DNA of 48,486 nt from Ruminococcaceae bacterium UBA5891. Lineage in GTDB: Bacteria > Bacillota > Clostridia > Oscillospirales > Acutalibacteraceae. The stretch covers positions 1-48,486 of the forward strand of contig DJET01000021.1 in assembly GCA_002431945.1 (NCBI GenBank), given 5' to 3'. Below are positions 8,278 to 15,263 of the stretch, piece by piece. Under the pieces are notes generated by a model. That model saw only the letters and a program-made list of their open reading frames with translations, was not told the DNA's origin and made no database searches. A program made the translations under genes and the position numbers. Within the stretch, counting starts at the first letter, position 1, and every line of letters begins with the position of its first letter.

Positions 8278-8820
8278 ATGAAAAAAAATTATGTAAGACA
8301 ATTGTGCTTTTGCTCGGTGCTTGCCGCGTTTTGCTTTGTGCTTGACTACGGCGCAACAATGCTTAACAGCGTTAGCGGAGTTTTCAAGCTGCCGCTCGGC
8401 GCCCTGCCCATTATAATAGCCGCCGTACAGTGCGGTCCGCTTATGGGTGCGGCGGTAGGACTTACGGGCACGTTTTTAACCCAGCTTATCACCTACGGGC
8501 TTACCCCGACGACGGCGCTGTGGATACTGCCTGCCGGCATACGCGGCGTTTGTATGGGGCTTTTGTTTATTGCGTTTAAGCGCAGTATGAAGACGCTGCC
8601 GCTTATCGCCGAAATTACGGTAAGCTCGGTTATTGTAACGGCGGTAAATACGCTTGTTATCTATCTTGACAGCGTTATTTACGGCTATTACACCCCTGCC
8701 GTGGTGTGGGGAGGGCTGTTTGTAAGAATTGTAACGGCCGTAATATCCTCGGTTGTTTTTGCGCTTATACTGCCGCCGATTGTGCGTGTGATCGATAAAA
8801 GGGTGAAAAAACAGGGGTAG
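8278..8820 (+). CDS. folT: Folate ECF transporter S component FolT
   Basis: This 180-residue integral membrane protein has five to six hydrophobic segments and is of the folate-specific ECF S-component type (LPLGALPIIIAAVQCGPLMG, GLTGTFLTQLI). It binds folate at the cell surface and uses the shared EcfA/A'/T module, which is not in this window. The assignment is strongly supported by the THF riboswitch directly upstream. AAGGAGG lies 7 bp before the ATG, inside the switching hairpin. Confidence 0.93.
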   Translation: MKKNYVRQLCFCSVLAAFCFVLDYGATMLNSVSGVFKLPLGALPIIIAAVQCGPLMGAAVGLTGTFLTQLITYGLTPTTALWILPAGIRGVCMGLLFIAFKRSMKTLPLIAEITVSSVIVTAVNTLVIYLDSVIYGYYTPAVVWGGLFVRIVTAVISSVVFALILPPIVRVIDKRVKKQG

Positions 8821-8894
8821 CGCGCACCTTTCGGTGCCGCCAAAGTCACTCAGACCGGCAAGCCGTTTGGTCATTGCAACCACCGTAAAATGTG

Positions 8895-9060
8895 CAGTTA
8901 ACTGTCGTCCTGTCATTGCGAGTGACGTTGTGAGCGCCTGCAGTGCAGGAAGAAGCGAGCAAAAGGAAGCGCCGCGGTCAAAAGTTGTTCGCGCTCCAAG
9001 CGAATAACAACTTTTGGGCACCGCAAGAGTGAGTTAGATGCGCGGCACGAGCGCAGAAAA
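8895..9060. repeat. Repeat-derived intergenic DNA with a long hairpin
   Basis: No gene is seen in 8821-9262. This part begins with a partial copy of the TCATTGCGAG repeat motif found elsewhere in the window. It also contains an inverted repeat, AAAAGTTGTT (8980-8989) and AACAACTTTT (9006-9015). The long reading frames across it are chance. Confidence 0.5.
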
Positions 9061-9083
9061 ACTTTATTTTTAAAAAAGGAAAA

Positions 9084-9151
9084 ACGGATTGCCACACGCC
9101 TTACGGCGTTCGCAATGACGATGTAAGACGGATTTAGGAGCGTTAAAAAGG
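9084..9151 (+). repeat. Interspersed palindromic repeat, copy A
   Basis: CGGATTGCCAC, a GC-rich inverted core and TTCGCAATGACG are followed by a tail, AAGACGGATTTAGGAGCG, also present in copy C at 9811-9880. It resembles REP/MITE-like elements that read 'cattgcgag...ggcaatcc' and are widespread in bacteria. Confidence 0.75.
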
Positions 9152-9165
9152 CTGCTGAAAAACTC

Positions 9166-9200
9166 ACCTTTGGCTCCACTCGTCAGATGGAGCCAAAGGT
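9166..9200. repeat. 13-bp perfect inverted repeat
   Basis: ACCTTTGGCTCCA and TGGAGCCAAAGGT are separated by 9 bp. There is no T run, so this is a structured intergenic element or weak terminator. Confidence 0.5.
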
Positions 9201-9264
9201 TATTCACAAACCGAAAATACTATAATAAGGCTTGTACTAAGCTTACAAAATAAAACTCCATTGG

Positions 9265-9292
9265 CAGACTGCATTTGCAGTCTGTCTTTTTT
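9265..9292 (+). terminator. Intrinsic terminator
   Basis: CAGACTGC/GCAGTCTG has a short loop and is followed by TCTTTTTT on the plus strand. It is the first convincing terminator downstream of folT, so the folT transcript may run through the repeat region to here. Confidence 0.7.
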
Positions 9293-9377
9293 ATTAAAAT
9301 ATTATAGACGATTATCGAGCAAAAGCCAATGATTAAATTTTTTTATGTTACAATTGCCTTATAAGGAGGTTTAAAAA

Positions 9378-9623
9378 ATGAAAAACCAAACAGAAAACGA
9401 AATATCATATCTTAAAAAGCAAATTATGGAATTACCTGATAAAGCAAAAGACGCCGTTTGCTTTATGATTGAAAACTTTGATTTAATTGAAGAAATGTGC
9501 AGAGATACAGCCCTCAGCCAAGTAGAAATACAAAAAAGAATTGAAGCCGCAAAGGAAAAAGAGGATTATATTTTAATGATTATTTTATGCGCCGCAAAGG
9601 TTTTAAAAAACGCAGAGAAATAG
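9378..9623 (+). CDS. Small hypothetical protein, mostly helical
   Basis: This 81-residue protein was not recognised. It is highly charged in the first half (MKNQTENEISYLKKQI) and probably forms alpha helices or a short coiled coil. It ends with a hydrophobic patch (DYILMIILCAAKVL). A strong ATAAGGAGG ribosome binding site lies 8 bp upstream of the ATG, and codon use is coherent, which supports a real gene. It is more AT-rich than its neighbours and sits alone between repeat clusters, so it could be acquired DNA. It has no clear operon partner. Confidence 0.6.
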   Translation: MKNQTENEISYLKKQIMELPDKAKDAVCFMIENFDLIEEMCRDTALSQVEIQKRIEAAKEKEDYILMIILCAAKVLKNAEK

Positions 9624-9667
9624 ATTAAAAAAGACACGAACTGTTGCTGCTTGCAGGGAGAGGGGGA

Positions 9668-9702
9668 CGGATTGCCGCGCGCCTTGTGGCGCTCGCAATG
9701 AC
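9668..9702 (+). repeat. Interspersed palindromic repeat, copy B
   Basis: CGGATTGCCGCGCGCC with an inverted core ends in CTCGCAATGACAGG. It is the same family as copies A and C but lacks their shared 3' tail. Confidence 0.65.
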
Positions 9703-9747
9703 AGGTAAGCGAAAGTATATCCGCGTGCCATAAGTATTCGCAATAAC

Positions 9748-9880
9748 TAAATTGTGTGTCATTCTGAGCGCATAGCGCGAAAGAATCCGCCTCCCCTTTA
9801 AAAGAGGAAACGGATTGCCACAGCCGTTTACACGGCTTCGCAATGACGAGGGAAGACGGATTTAGGAGCGTTAAAAAGGG
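9748..9880 (+). repeat. Compound repeat, copy C (two motifs)
   Basis: A first motif (ACTAAATTGTGTGTCATTCT, then GAAAGAATCCG) is followed by the second motif (CGGATTGCCACAGCC, then TTCGCAATGACGAG). The tail AAGACGGATTTAGGAGCG is shared with copy A. The same two motifs occur in reverse orientation at 24794-24914. The gap 9624-9932 holds only this, copy B and a terminator. Confidence 0.75.
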
Positions 9881-9900
9881 CTACCGAAAAGGCAGCCCTT
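9873..9900 (-). terminator. Terminator of the lysine ABC transporter operon
   Basis: On the minus strand AAGGGCTGCC pairs with GGTAGCCCTT across a TTTTC loop, and a run of T follows. It lies 32 bp after the ATPase stop codon. Confidence 0.75.
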
Positions 9901-9932
9901 AGCTTATGGGTGAATATAAAAATTACAGCAAA

Positions 9933-10673
9933 TTATTTTGAAAGAAAGCGCGATAAAAACTCGCGTGTTTTTGCATTTTGCGGATTTTCGAATATATCCG
10001 CGGGAGTGCCCTCCTCGCAGATAACGCCGTCCGCCATAAACACAACGTGTGAGGAAACGTCCCTTGCAAACGCCATTTCGTGGGTTACAACTATCATTGT
10101 AAGCCCCTCGTTCGCAAGGTTTCGCATAACCTCTAAAACCTCGCCTACCATTTGCGGATCAAGCGCGCTTGTAGGCTCGTCAAACAGCAGTACCTCAGGA
10201 TTCATTGCAAGCGCGCGCGCAATAGCGACGCGCTGCTTCTGACCGCCCGAAAGCTGCGAAGGCTTTGCGTTTATGTAAGGCGCCATACCAACCTTGCCGA
10301 GAAAGTGCAGCGCCGCCTTTTTAGCCTCTGCCCTTGATTTGCCGAGCACCTTTGTTTGACCTATCATACAGTTTTTAAGCACTGTCATATTATTAAACAG
10401 GTTGAACGACTGGAAAACCATTCCCACGTGCGAGCGGTAGGCGCTGGCGCCGCCCTTAAGCTTGTCTATATTTTCGCCGTGATACATAATTTCGCCCGAA
10501 GTTGGGGTTTCAAGCAAATTTATGCAGCGAAGCAGCGTGGATTTACCCGAACCCGAAGAGCCTATTATGGTGGTAACGTCGCCCGTATTTACCGAAAAGT
10601 CTATATCGCGCAGTACCTCGTGCTTGCCGAAGGTTTTTGAAAGATGTTTTACCTGTAAAATCGGTTCCGCCAT
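9933..10673 (-). CDS. Polar amino acid ABC transporter ATPase (GlnQ-like), probably for lysine
   Basis: This 246-residue PAAT-family ATPase has Walker A (GSSGSGKSTLL, about 37-47), Q-loop (VFQSFNLF), signature (LSGGQKQRVAIARAL), Walker B (VLLFDEPTSALDP) and H-switch (VVTHEMAFA). The length is normal for GlnQ/HisP. It overlaps the permease gene by one base and is the last gene of a binding protein-permease-ATPase operon led by a lysine riboswitch. It energises uptake of that amino acid. Confidence 0.95.
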   Translation of the reverse strand: MAEPILQVKHLSKTFGKHEVLRDIDFSVNTGDVTTIIGSSGSGKSTLLRCINLLETPTSGEIMYHGENIDKLKGGASAYRSHVGMVFQSFNLFNNMTVLKNCMIGQTKVLGKSRAEAKKAALHFLGKVGMAPYINAKPSQLSGGQKQRVAIARALAMNPEVLLFDEPTSALDPQMVGEVLEVMRNLANEGLTMIVVTHEMAFARDVSSHVVFMADGVICEEGTPADIFENPQNAKTREFLSRFLSK

Positions 10674-11479
10674 TATCTTCCGCTCCTTTTCGACTTTTTA
10701 ACATATGAATATGTGCCGCTTGTGTGCGCAAGCGTATCGGTTGTGGCAACGTCAAAGTTTTCGGGGCCGTCCATCTTCTTTTCCCAAAGCCTTAAAATAA
10801 GCGAGCAGATAACCGTCATAATAAGGTAAATGGTAAGAGTTATAACGGCGGACGGGAAGTATATGTACTTAGCGCCCACAATTGCCTTGTGCGCCGCGAA
10901 AAGCTCGGTATAGCCGATAACAAACATTACCGAGGTATCCTTAACGTTAATAATAAGGTTGTTGCCTATCTGGGGGATTATGTTGCGTACGGTCTGCGGC
11001 AGAATAACGTAAAGCATGGTTTTAAAGTGGTTCATACCGATAGACTTTGCGCCCTCGGTCTGCCCGATATCGATAGACATTATGCCGCCTCGCACGGTCT
11101 CAGCCATATATGCGCCCGTGTTTATTGAAACAACAAGGTACGCCGCAAAGGTAGGCTCTAAATTTATTGCGCTGTTTGTAAAATAGGGCAGGGCATAATA
11201 AATAAATATTGCCTGAATTATCATAGGCGTTCCGCGGAACACCTCAACGTAAATACGCACAACAGCCTTTACTATGCCTAAAAGAATGCGTTTTACGATA
11301 TTATCGTTTTTGCCGCACGGTATAGTTTGAATTATTCCGCAGGCGAGACCTATTATGCAGCCTATCGCCGTAGCGACCACGGCAAGCTCTATTGTTTTAA
11401 GCGCGCCCGTTAAATACTGGGACGAGCTTTCGCCCCAGCACTTGACTATATCACTCCAAAGCTCTGCAAGCTTATCCAT
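10673..11479 (-). CDS. Amino acid ABC transporter permease, probably for lysine
   Basis: This 268-residue HisM/GlnP-type permease has five to six membrane segments. The typical motifs are present: VEVFRGTPMIIQ near the middle and GAYMAETVRGGIMSI, followed by the EAA-like loop (QTEGAKSIGMNHFKTMLYVILPQ) that contacts the ATPase. It lies 20 bp downstream of the binding protein gene. A hydrophilic tail of about 30 residues after the last membrane segment is longer than usual. Confidence 0.94.
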   Translation of the reverse strand: MDKLAELWSDIVKCWGESSSQYLTGALKTIELAVVATAIGCIIGLACGIIQTIPCGKNDNIVKRILLGIVKAVVRIYVEVFRGTPMIIQAIFIYYALPYFTNSAINLEPTFAAYLVVSINTGAYMAETVRGGIMSIDIGQTEGAKSIGMNHFKTMLYVILPQTVRNIIPQIGNNLIINVKDTSVMFVIGYTELFAAHKAIVGAKYIYFPSAVITLTIYLIMTVICSLILRLWEKKMDGPENFDVATTDTLAHTSGTYSYVKKSKRSGR

Positions 11480-11499
11480 ATTATATTACGTCTCCCGAA

Positions 11500-12357
11500 T
11501 TATTTTTCGGCAAGGGGCTGAATCTTTGTAGCCTCTGCCATAATGGAATTAAAGTCGTCTTCAGTCATATCCTTTAATACCGCGTTTATCTTATCCTTAA
11601 GCTCGGTATTGCCCTTTTTAACCGCAATACCTATATTTATATCGCCCTCGTCTACCTTAAAGGAGTTTTCTTCTAAGTCGAGTATTTTAAGATCGCTGTA
11701 AGCGAGCAGCGCGCCCTGAGCGGTGGGCATATCTGTGCAGATAAAGTCAACGGCTCCGGTTTCAAGCGCCATAAGCATTGAGGGGGCGGTTTCCTGCGCG
11801 GTCTGAATGTCGGCTCCCTTTATCTGCGGTAAGCAGGTCTTGTACCAAATCGTTCCGAGCTGCGAGGTGCACTTGCCGCCCGAAAGGTCGGAAAGCTTGG
11901 TAGCAGAGGCATATTTGCTGTCCTGCTTTGCCATGCAAACAATGCTGGCGTAAAGGTACGGACCTGCAAAGTCAACCTGCTGCATACGGTCTGCGGTCAT
12001 AGACTGACCGGCTATCGTAGCGTCTACCTGACCGGTTTGAACCGCGGGAACAAGCGAATCCCAGTCAAGGCGTACAACCTCAAGCTTCCAGTTGTTGGCT
12101 TCGCATATCTTTTTAGCCATCATAATATCGTAGCCGTTTGCGTAATCGTTTGAGTCCTTAATCGGAACCGCACCGTTAGAGTCGTCGCTCTGAGTCCAGT
12201 TATAGGGTGCGTAAGCACATTCCATAGCAACGGTTAAAACGCCGTCCTCAACGCCCGACTTGCCTGTTGTCTGCTTTTTGCCGCCGCAACCTGCAAAAAG
12301 CGCCGCCGTAAGAGCAACCGATAAAATTGCCGATAAAATTTTTACTGTTCTGTTCAT
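11500..12357 (-). CDS. Amino acid ABC transporter substrate-binding lipoprotein, probably for lysine
   Basis: This 285-residue SBP_bac_3 (PF00497-type) binding protein has a lipoprotein signal peptide with a lipobox at LFAGC. The first lobe begins at about residue 35 (GVLTVAMECAYAPYNW), and the conserved segments GYDIMMAKKIC and AGQSMTADR are present. The start at 12357 (MNRTVKILSAIL) is chosen because a GGGAGTG site precedes it and a signal peptide begins there; a longer reading would run through the terminator. The mRNA leader carries a lysine riboswitch, so lysine is the likely ligand. Confidence 0.94.
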   Translation of the reverse strand: MNRTVKILSAILSVALTAALFAGCGGKKQTTGKSGVEDGVLTVAMECAYAPYNWTQSDDSNGAVPIKDSNDYANGYDIMMAKKICEANNWKLEVVRLDWDSLVPAVQTGQVDATIAGQSMTADRMQQVDFAGPYLYASIVCMAKQDSKYASATKLSDLSGGKCTSQLGTIWYKTCLPQIKGADIQTAQETAPSMLMALETGAVDFICTDMPTAQGALLAYSDLKILDLEENSFKVDEGDINIGIAVKKGNTELKDKINAVLKDMTEDDFNSIMAEATKIQPLAEK

Positions 12358-12370
12358 TTTGAACACTCCC

Positions 12371-12420
12371 GAAAAAATATTAAAAAATAAGCCTGTGACA
12401 CGAAGTAGTATCACAGGCTT
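12371..12420 (-). terminator. Lysine riboswitch expression-platform terminator
   Basis: On the minus strand AAGCCTGTGA and TCACAGGCTT form a 10-bp stem, followed by an ATTTTTTAATATTTTTT run. It lies between the aptamer and the binding protein start, so lysine binding should cause premature termination. Confidence 0.85.
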
Positions 12421-12449
12421 TGAAAATAAATTAGCATAACAAAGCTCAT

Positions 12450-12613
12450 GATAGCTCTCCACAAAAAAAGTGACAGTACCGCGCTTATTAAACGCAGTCC
12501 CAGCAACCGAGCGGCGGCAACCGCAGGGAAGCTTCGGCGGAACGGCCTTTTCCCCATAGCCGCTTACCGGCGTTATGCTAAGGGGTACTTTTCCTATCCG
12601 CGTCCTCTACCAA
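12450..12613 (-). promoter_or_regulatory. Lysine riboswitch (L-box) aptamer
   Basis: Read on the minus strand, the leader contains the conserved L-box blocks in order: GGTAGAGGACGCG, an AAGTACCCC/GGGGAAAAGG arm, CCGCCGAAGC, GGTTGCTGGGACTG, TACTGTCAC, and TGTGGAGAGCTATC at the 3' end. These match the lysC-type five-way junction. It controls the amino acid ABC importer downstream and repression by lysine is expected. Confidence 0.92.
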
Positions 12614-12635
12614 GTGCTGACTTAAATTTTATTGT

Positions 12636-12664
12636 ATTATAAACCCAATGCTTTTACTTGTCAA
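12636..12664 (-). promoter_or_regulatory. Consensus sigma-A promoter of the lysine transporter operon
   Basis: On the minus strand a perfect TTGACA (12659-12664) and a perfect TATAAT (12636-12641) have a 17-bp spacer. Transcription would start near 12629, just before the riboswitch. Confidence 0.9.
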
Positions 12665-12680
12665 TACCTTTTTTAAAAAT

Positions 12681-12980
12681 TCAGCCGTCGTAGTCCTCAA
12701 TTGCGGTTTCCGCCTCGGCGCGGGTGGGAAATGCAATTCCGCTTTCAAGCATACGCACGTCCTCAGGCGGCAGGGTATCAAGCTCTACCTCGCCGTAGAT
12801 CGCCTTTATCTCGTCGCCGTTGTAAAGCGCAACGCTGTTGCCGTATGCCTTTAATACCCAGCCTGTAGGCTCGTAATCGGTATCGGCGGCGGCAAAGCCC
12901 GCAACCAACAGCACAATAACCGCCGCGGCTGTTATTGCTATTGCAGCCGCAATAAGATTTCTGCTTTTTTTGTTTTCCAT
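12681..12980 (-). CDS. Small membrane-anchored protein with BofC C-terminal-like domain
   Basis: This protein of about 99 residues has an N-terminal membrane anchor (about 9-29) followed by an extracytoplasmic domain of about 65 residues. The pattern GWVLKAYGNSVALYNGDE, then LDTLPPEDVRMLESGI, then AIEDYDG resembles the C-terminal domain of BofC and related sporulation-associated proteins. Here it is recognised by pattern only. ATG at 12980 is preferred with GGTGATC upstream; a GTG three codons earlier is possible. It stands alone, converging on nothing and divergent from malic enzyme. Confidence 0.7.
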   Translation of the reverse strand: MENKKSRNLIAAAIAITAAAVIVLLVAGFAAADTDYEPTGWVLKAYGNSVALYNGDEIKAIYGEVELDTLPPEDVRMLESGIAFPTRAEAETAIEDYDG

Positions 12981-13088
12981 ACTGATCACCGTTTATATTT
13001 TTAGCCGAAATTTTACCATTATTCAAAAGCTATGTTAAATTGACCTGATTTTGAAATACTAATAAAAAAACAAAGAACGGTGACTGTT

Positions 13089-14261
13089 ATGGATATAAAG
13101 GAAAAAGCGTTAAAAAAGCATATTGAATGGCAGGGAAAAATTGAAATAGTGCCGCGCGCGGAGCTTAAAACGGCAGAGGATCTTTCGCTTGCGTACACAC
13201 CCGGCGTTGCCGAGCCGTGCCTTGAAATACAAAGGAACCCCGAAAAATCCTTTTTATATACAAGGCGCTCTAACCTTATTGCGGTTGTAACCGACGGTTC
13301 AGCCGTACTGGGGCTGGGAAATATCGGAGCGCTGGCGGGTATGCCCGTAATGGAGGGCAAATGCGCGCTTTTTAAGGAGTTCGGCAATGTTGACGCGTTT
13401 CCGATTTGCATAAATTCCGCCGATACCGACGAGATAGTTGATACGATATACAGAATATCGGGCAGCTTCGGCGGAATAAATCTTGAGGATATTTCGGCGC
13501 CGAGGTGCTTTGAAATTGAAAAAAGGCTTAAAAAAATTCTTGATATTCCCGTTTTTCACGACGATCAGCACGGCACCGCGGTATGCGCGGCGGCGGCGCT
13601 TATAAACGCGCTTAAATTAACCGGAAAAAGGCTTTGCGATATCAAGTGCGTTATAAACGGCGCGGGTGCGGCGGGAGACGCCATATGCCGCCTGCTTTTG
13701 AAGTTGGGAGCGAAAAATATAATAATGTGCAACCGTGCGGGAGCGCTTTATAACGGCAGGGAGGATATGAACGAAAGCTATAAGGAATTAGCGCTTATTA
13801 CAAACCCGAACGGCGAAAAGGGAGCGCTTAAGGAGGTAATAAAAAACGCGGACGTATTTATAGGCGTATCCGCGCCGGGCACGGTAACTCGCGAAATGGT
13901 GGCAAGCATGAACGGCGGCGCCGTTGTGTTTGCGCTTGCAAACCCCGTTCCCGAAATAATGCCGGACGAGGCCCAAAGGGGCGGAGCGGAGATAATAGGC
14001 ACGGGGCGCTCGGATTTTCCGAACCAGATAAACAACCTTCTTGTATTTCCGGGAATTTTCCGCGGCGCGCTTGACGTAAGGGCAAGCGATATTAACAGCG
14101 AGATGAAAACCGCCGCGGTTTATGCGCTGGCGGGCGTGGTAAGCGAGGATAAGCTTGACTGCAGGCATATACTGCCAGACCCCTTAGACAAAAAAACAGC
14201 CGCCGCAATAGCGAAGGCTGTGGCGGCGGCTGCGGTAAAATCGGGAGCGGCAAGAATTTAA
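13089..14261 (+). CDS. NAD(P)-dependent malic enzyme (malate dehydrogenase, decarboxylating)
   Basis: This 390-residue enzyme oxidises L-malate to pyruvate and CO2 with reduction of NAD(P). It is the short bacterial form with no phosphotransacetylase extension. The malic N-terminal domain shows LSLAYTPGVAEPC, the Lys/Asp region (VTDGSAVLGLGNIG) and FHDDQHGTA. The NAD-binding domain shows INGAGAAGDAICRLL and FALANPVPEI. The ATG at 13089 has GGTGA 6 bp upstream and is preferred to a GTG three codons before it. The gene ends in a 4-bp convergent overlap with the next, minus-strand gene. Confidence 0.95.
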   Translation: MDIKEKALKKHIEWQGKIEIVPRAELKTAEDLSLAYTPGVAEPCLEIQRNPEKSFLYTRRSNLIAVVTDGSAVLGLGNIGALAGMPVMEGKCALFKEFGNVDAFPICINSADTDEIVDTIYRISGSFGGINLEDISAPRCFEIEKRLKKILDIPVFHDDQHGTAVCAAAALINALKLTGKRLCDIKCVINGAGAAGDAICRLLLKLGAKNIIMCNRAGALYNGREDMNESYKELALITNPNGEKGALKEVIKNADVFIGVSAPGTVTREMVASMNGGAVVFALANPVPEIMPDEAQRGGAEIIGTGRSDFPNQINNLLVFPGIFRGALDVRASDINSEMKTAAVYALAGVVSEDKLDCRHILPDPLDKKTAAAIAKAVAAAAVKSGAARI

Positions 14262-14770
14262 AAGCTATCCGGCGTTATGCCGTTTAAAAGCAATACGGCG
14301 GCTGACGCCATAACCGCAAAGGGGGTGTAGCTGCCCGTAAGCTCTATTTTAAATTCGCCTGGGTCTACCGCGTTGCCCCTGCAATCGGTAACGGTGCGCT
14401 GAAGCGCCGCCAAAAGCGAGGTGCTGTTAAGGCTTGAAAGCGTAACGGTGTTTTTGGCGCTCATACCGCAGCTTATTACGGGTATACGGCTGTTTTTAAA
14501 AAGCTCAAGCGCTTTTTGGTTGCGGTCCTCGCATATCCCTACGGTGCAGGGCGGAAAGCTTTGCCCGTTAAAGCGGTCGGTCTCCTCGGTAAATACGGCA
14601 ATACAGCTTTTAAGCCTTATATCGGTTTTTTTATATTCGCTTACTAAGGTAAACGAGCTTGCGCCGTCTGTTACCGCTTTATCCGAAATATAGCCCGCTC
14701 CGTATCCGCAAAGAATTTTTATAATTTCGCGTTCTGTTTTGCTTTTCCTTTCTGAAAAAAGGATAACCAT
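14258..14770 (-). CDS. Hypothetical protein, 170 residues
   Basis: The family was not recognised. The protein starts MVILFSERKSKTE and has no signal peptide. The central part alternates strands and helices (CTVGICEDRNQKALELF, RIPVISCGMSAKNTVTLSSL). A hydrophobic C-terminal helix (YTPFAVMASAAVLLLNGI) could lie in a fold core or touch the membrane. The spacing of the GMSAKNTVT segment is reminiscent of proteins related to Mur ligase C-terminal regions, but this is a weak impression. The ATG at 14770 is chosen with GGTGAGG just upstream. The 3' end overlaps that of malic enzyme by 4 bp. Confidence 0.65.
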   Translation of the reverse strand: MVILFSERKSKTEREIIKILCGYGAGYISDKAVTDGASSFTLVSEYKKTDIRLKSCIAVFTEETDRFNGQSFPPCTVGICEDRNQKALELFKNSRIPVISCGMSAKNTVTLSSLNSTSLLAALQRTVTDCRGNAVDPGEFKIELTGSYTPFAVMASAAVLLLNGITPDSF

Positions 14771-14813
14771 ATACCTCACCCACCGCTTATTATCTGCAAT
14801 GAGTGCAAAATTA

Positions 14814-15230
14814 TTATTTAAGGCTTTCGGTTATGGCGCTGAAAACGTATATAAGCAGCGAAAGAAACAAAAATGTACCGCTTACAATGTAAAACGGCAT
14901 ATAGTAGCGCCCCGCAATAAGCGTAATAAGCGCTATTATAAGGCAGCAGCAGCAAATAATTCTGAAATCGTGCGAGGTTTTATCGGTAGGAAATTCGCCC
15001 GACTGAACCTTTTTTAGTATACGCCTTAAGCGCAAAAGGGCAAAGCCGAGAAACGGCGCGCACGGGTAGCAGGTAACCATAATGGTAGAGGCAAGCGAGC
15101 TTGAGCGGTGCATTACCTCGGCATACCACGAAACGCCGAACGGGAGTGCCGCGGCGACAATAATAAGAAGACCTATAAATATATCGGTTAATATTATGCA
15201 AAGCTTAACTGATTTTTGTGCGTTTAACAT
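14814..15230 (-). CDS. DUF2975-like membrane protein
   Basis: This 138-residue protein has four predicted membrane segments at about 10-30, 47-68, 88-105 and 110-132. Between the second and third lies a short cytoplasmic loop (LLRLRRILKKVQSGEFPTDK) of the type seen in DUF2975 proteins. The role is unknown. A CGGAGG ribosome binding site precedes the ATG. It follows the large regulator gene by 33 bp on the same strand, so the two may be co-transcribed. Confidence 0.75.
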   Translation of the reverse strand: MLNAQKSVKLCIILTDIFIGLLIIVAAALPFGVSWYAEVMHRSSSLASTIMVTCYPCAPFLGFALLRLRRILKKVQSGEFPTDKTSHDFRIICCCCLIIALITLIAGRYYMPFYIVSGTFLFLSLLIYVFSAITESLK

Positions 15231-15263
15231 ATGTATATCCTCCGAAAGGTATTGTATAAAAGC

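Noticed and set aside
8476..9179. Minus-strand reading frames over folT and the following repeat region
   Set aside because: They lie opposite folT or within repeat DNA, lack ribosome binding sites and read as Arg/His-rich low-likelihood protein.
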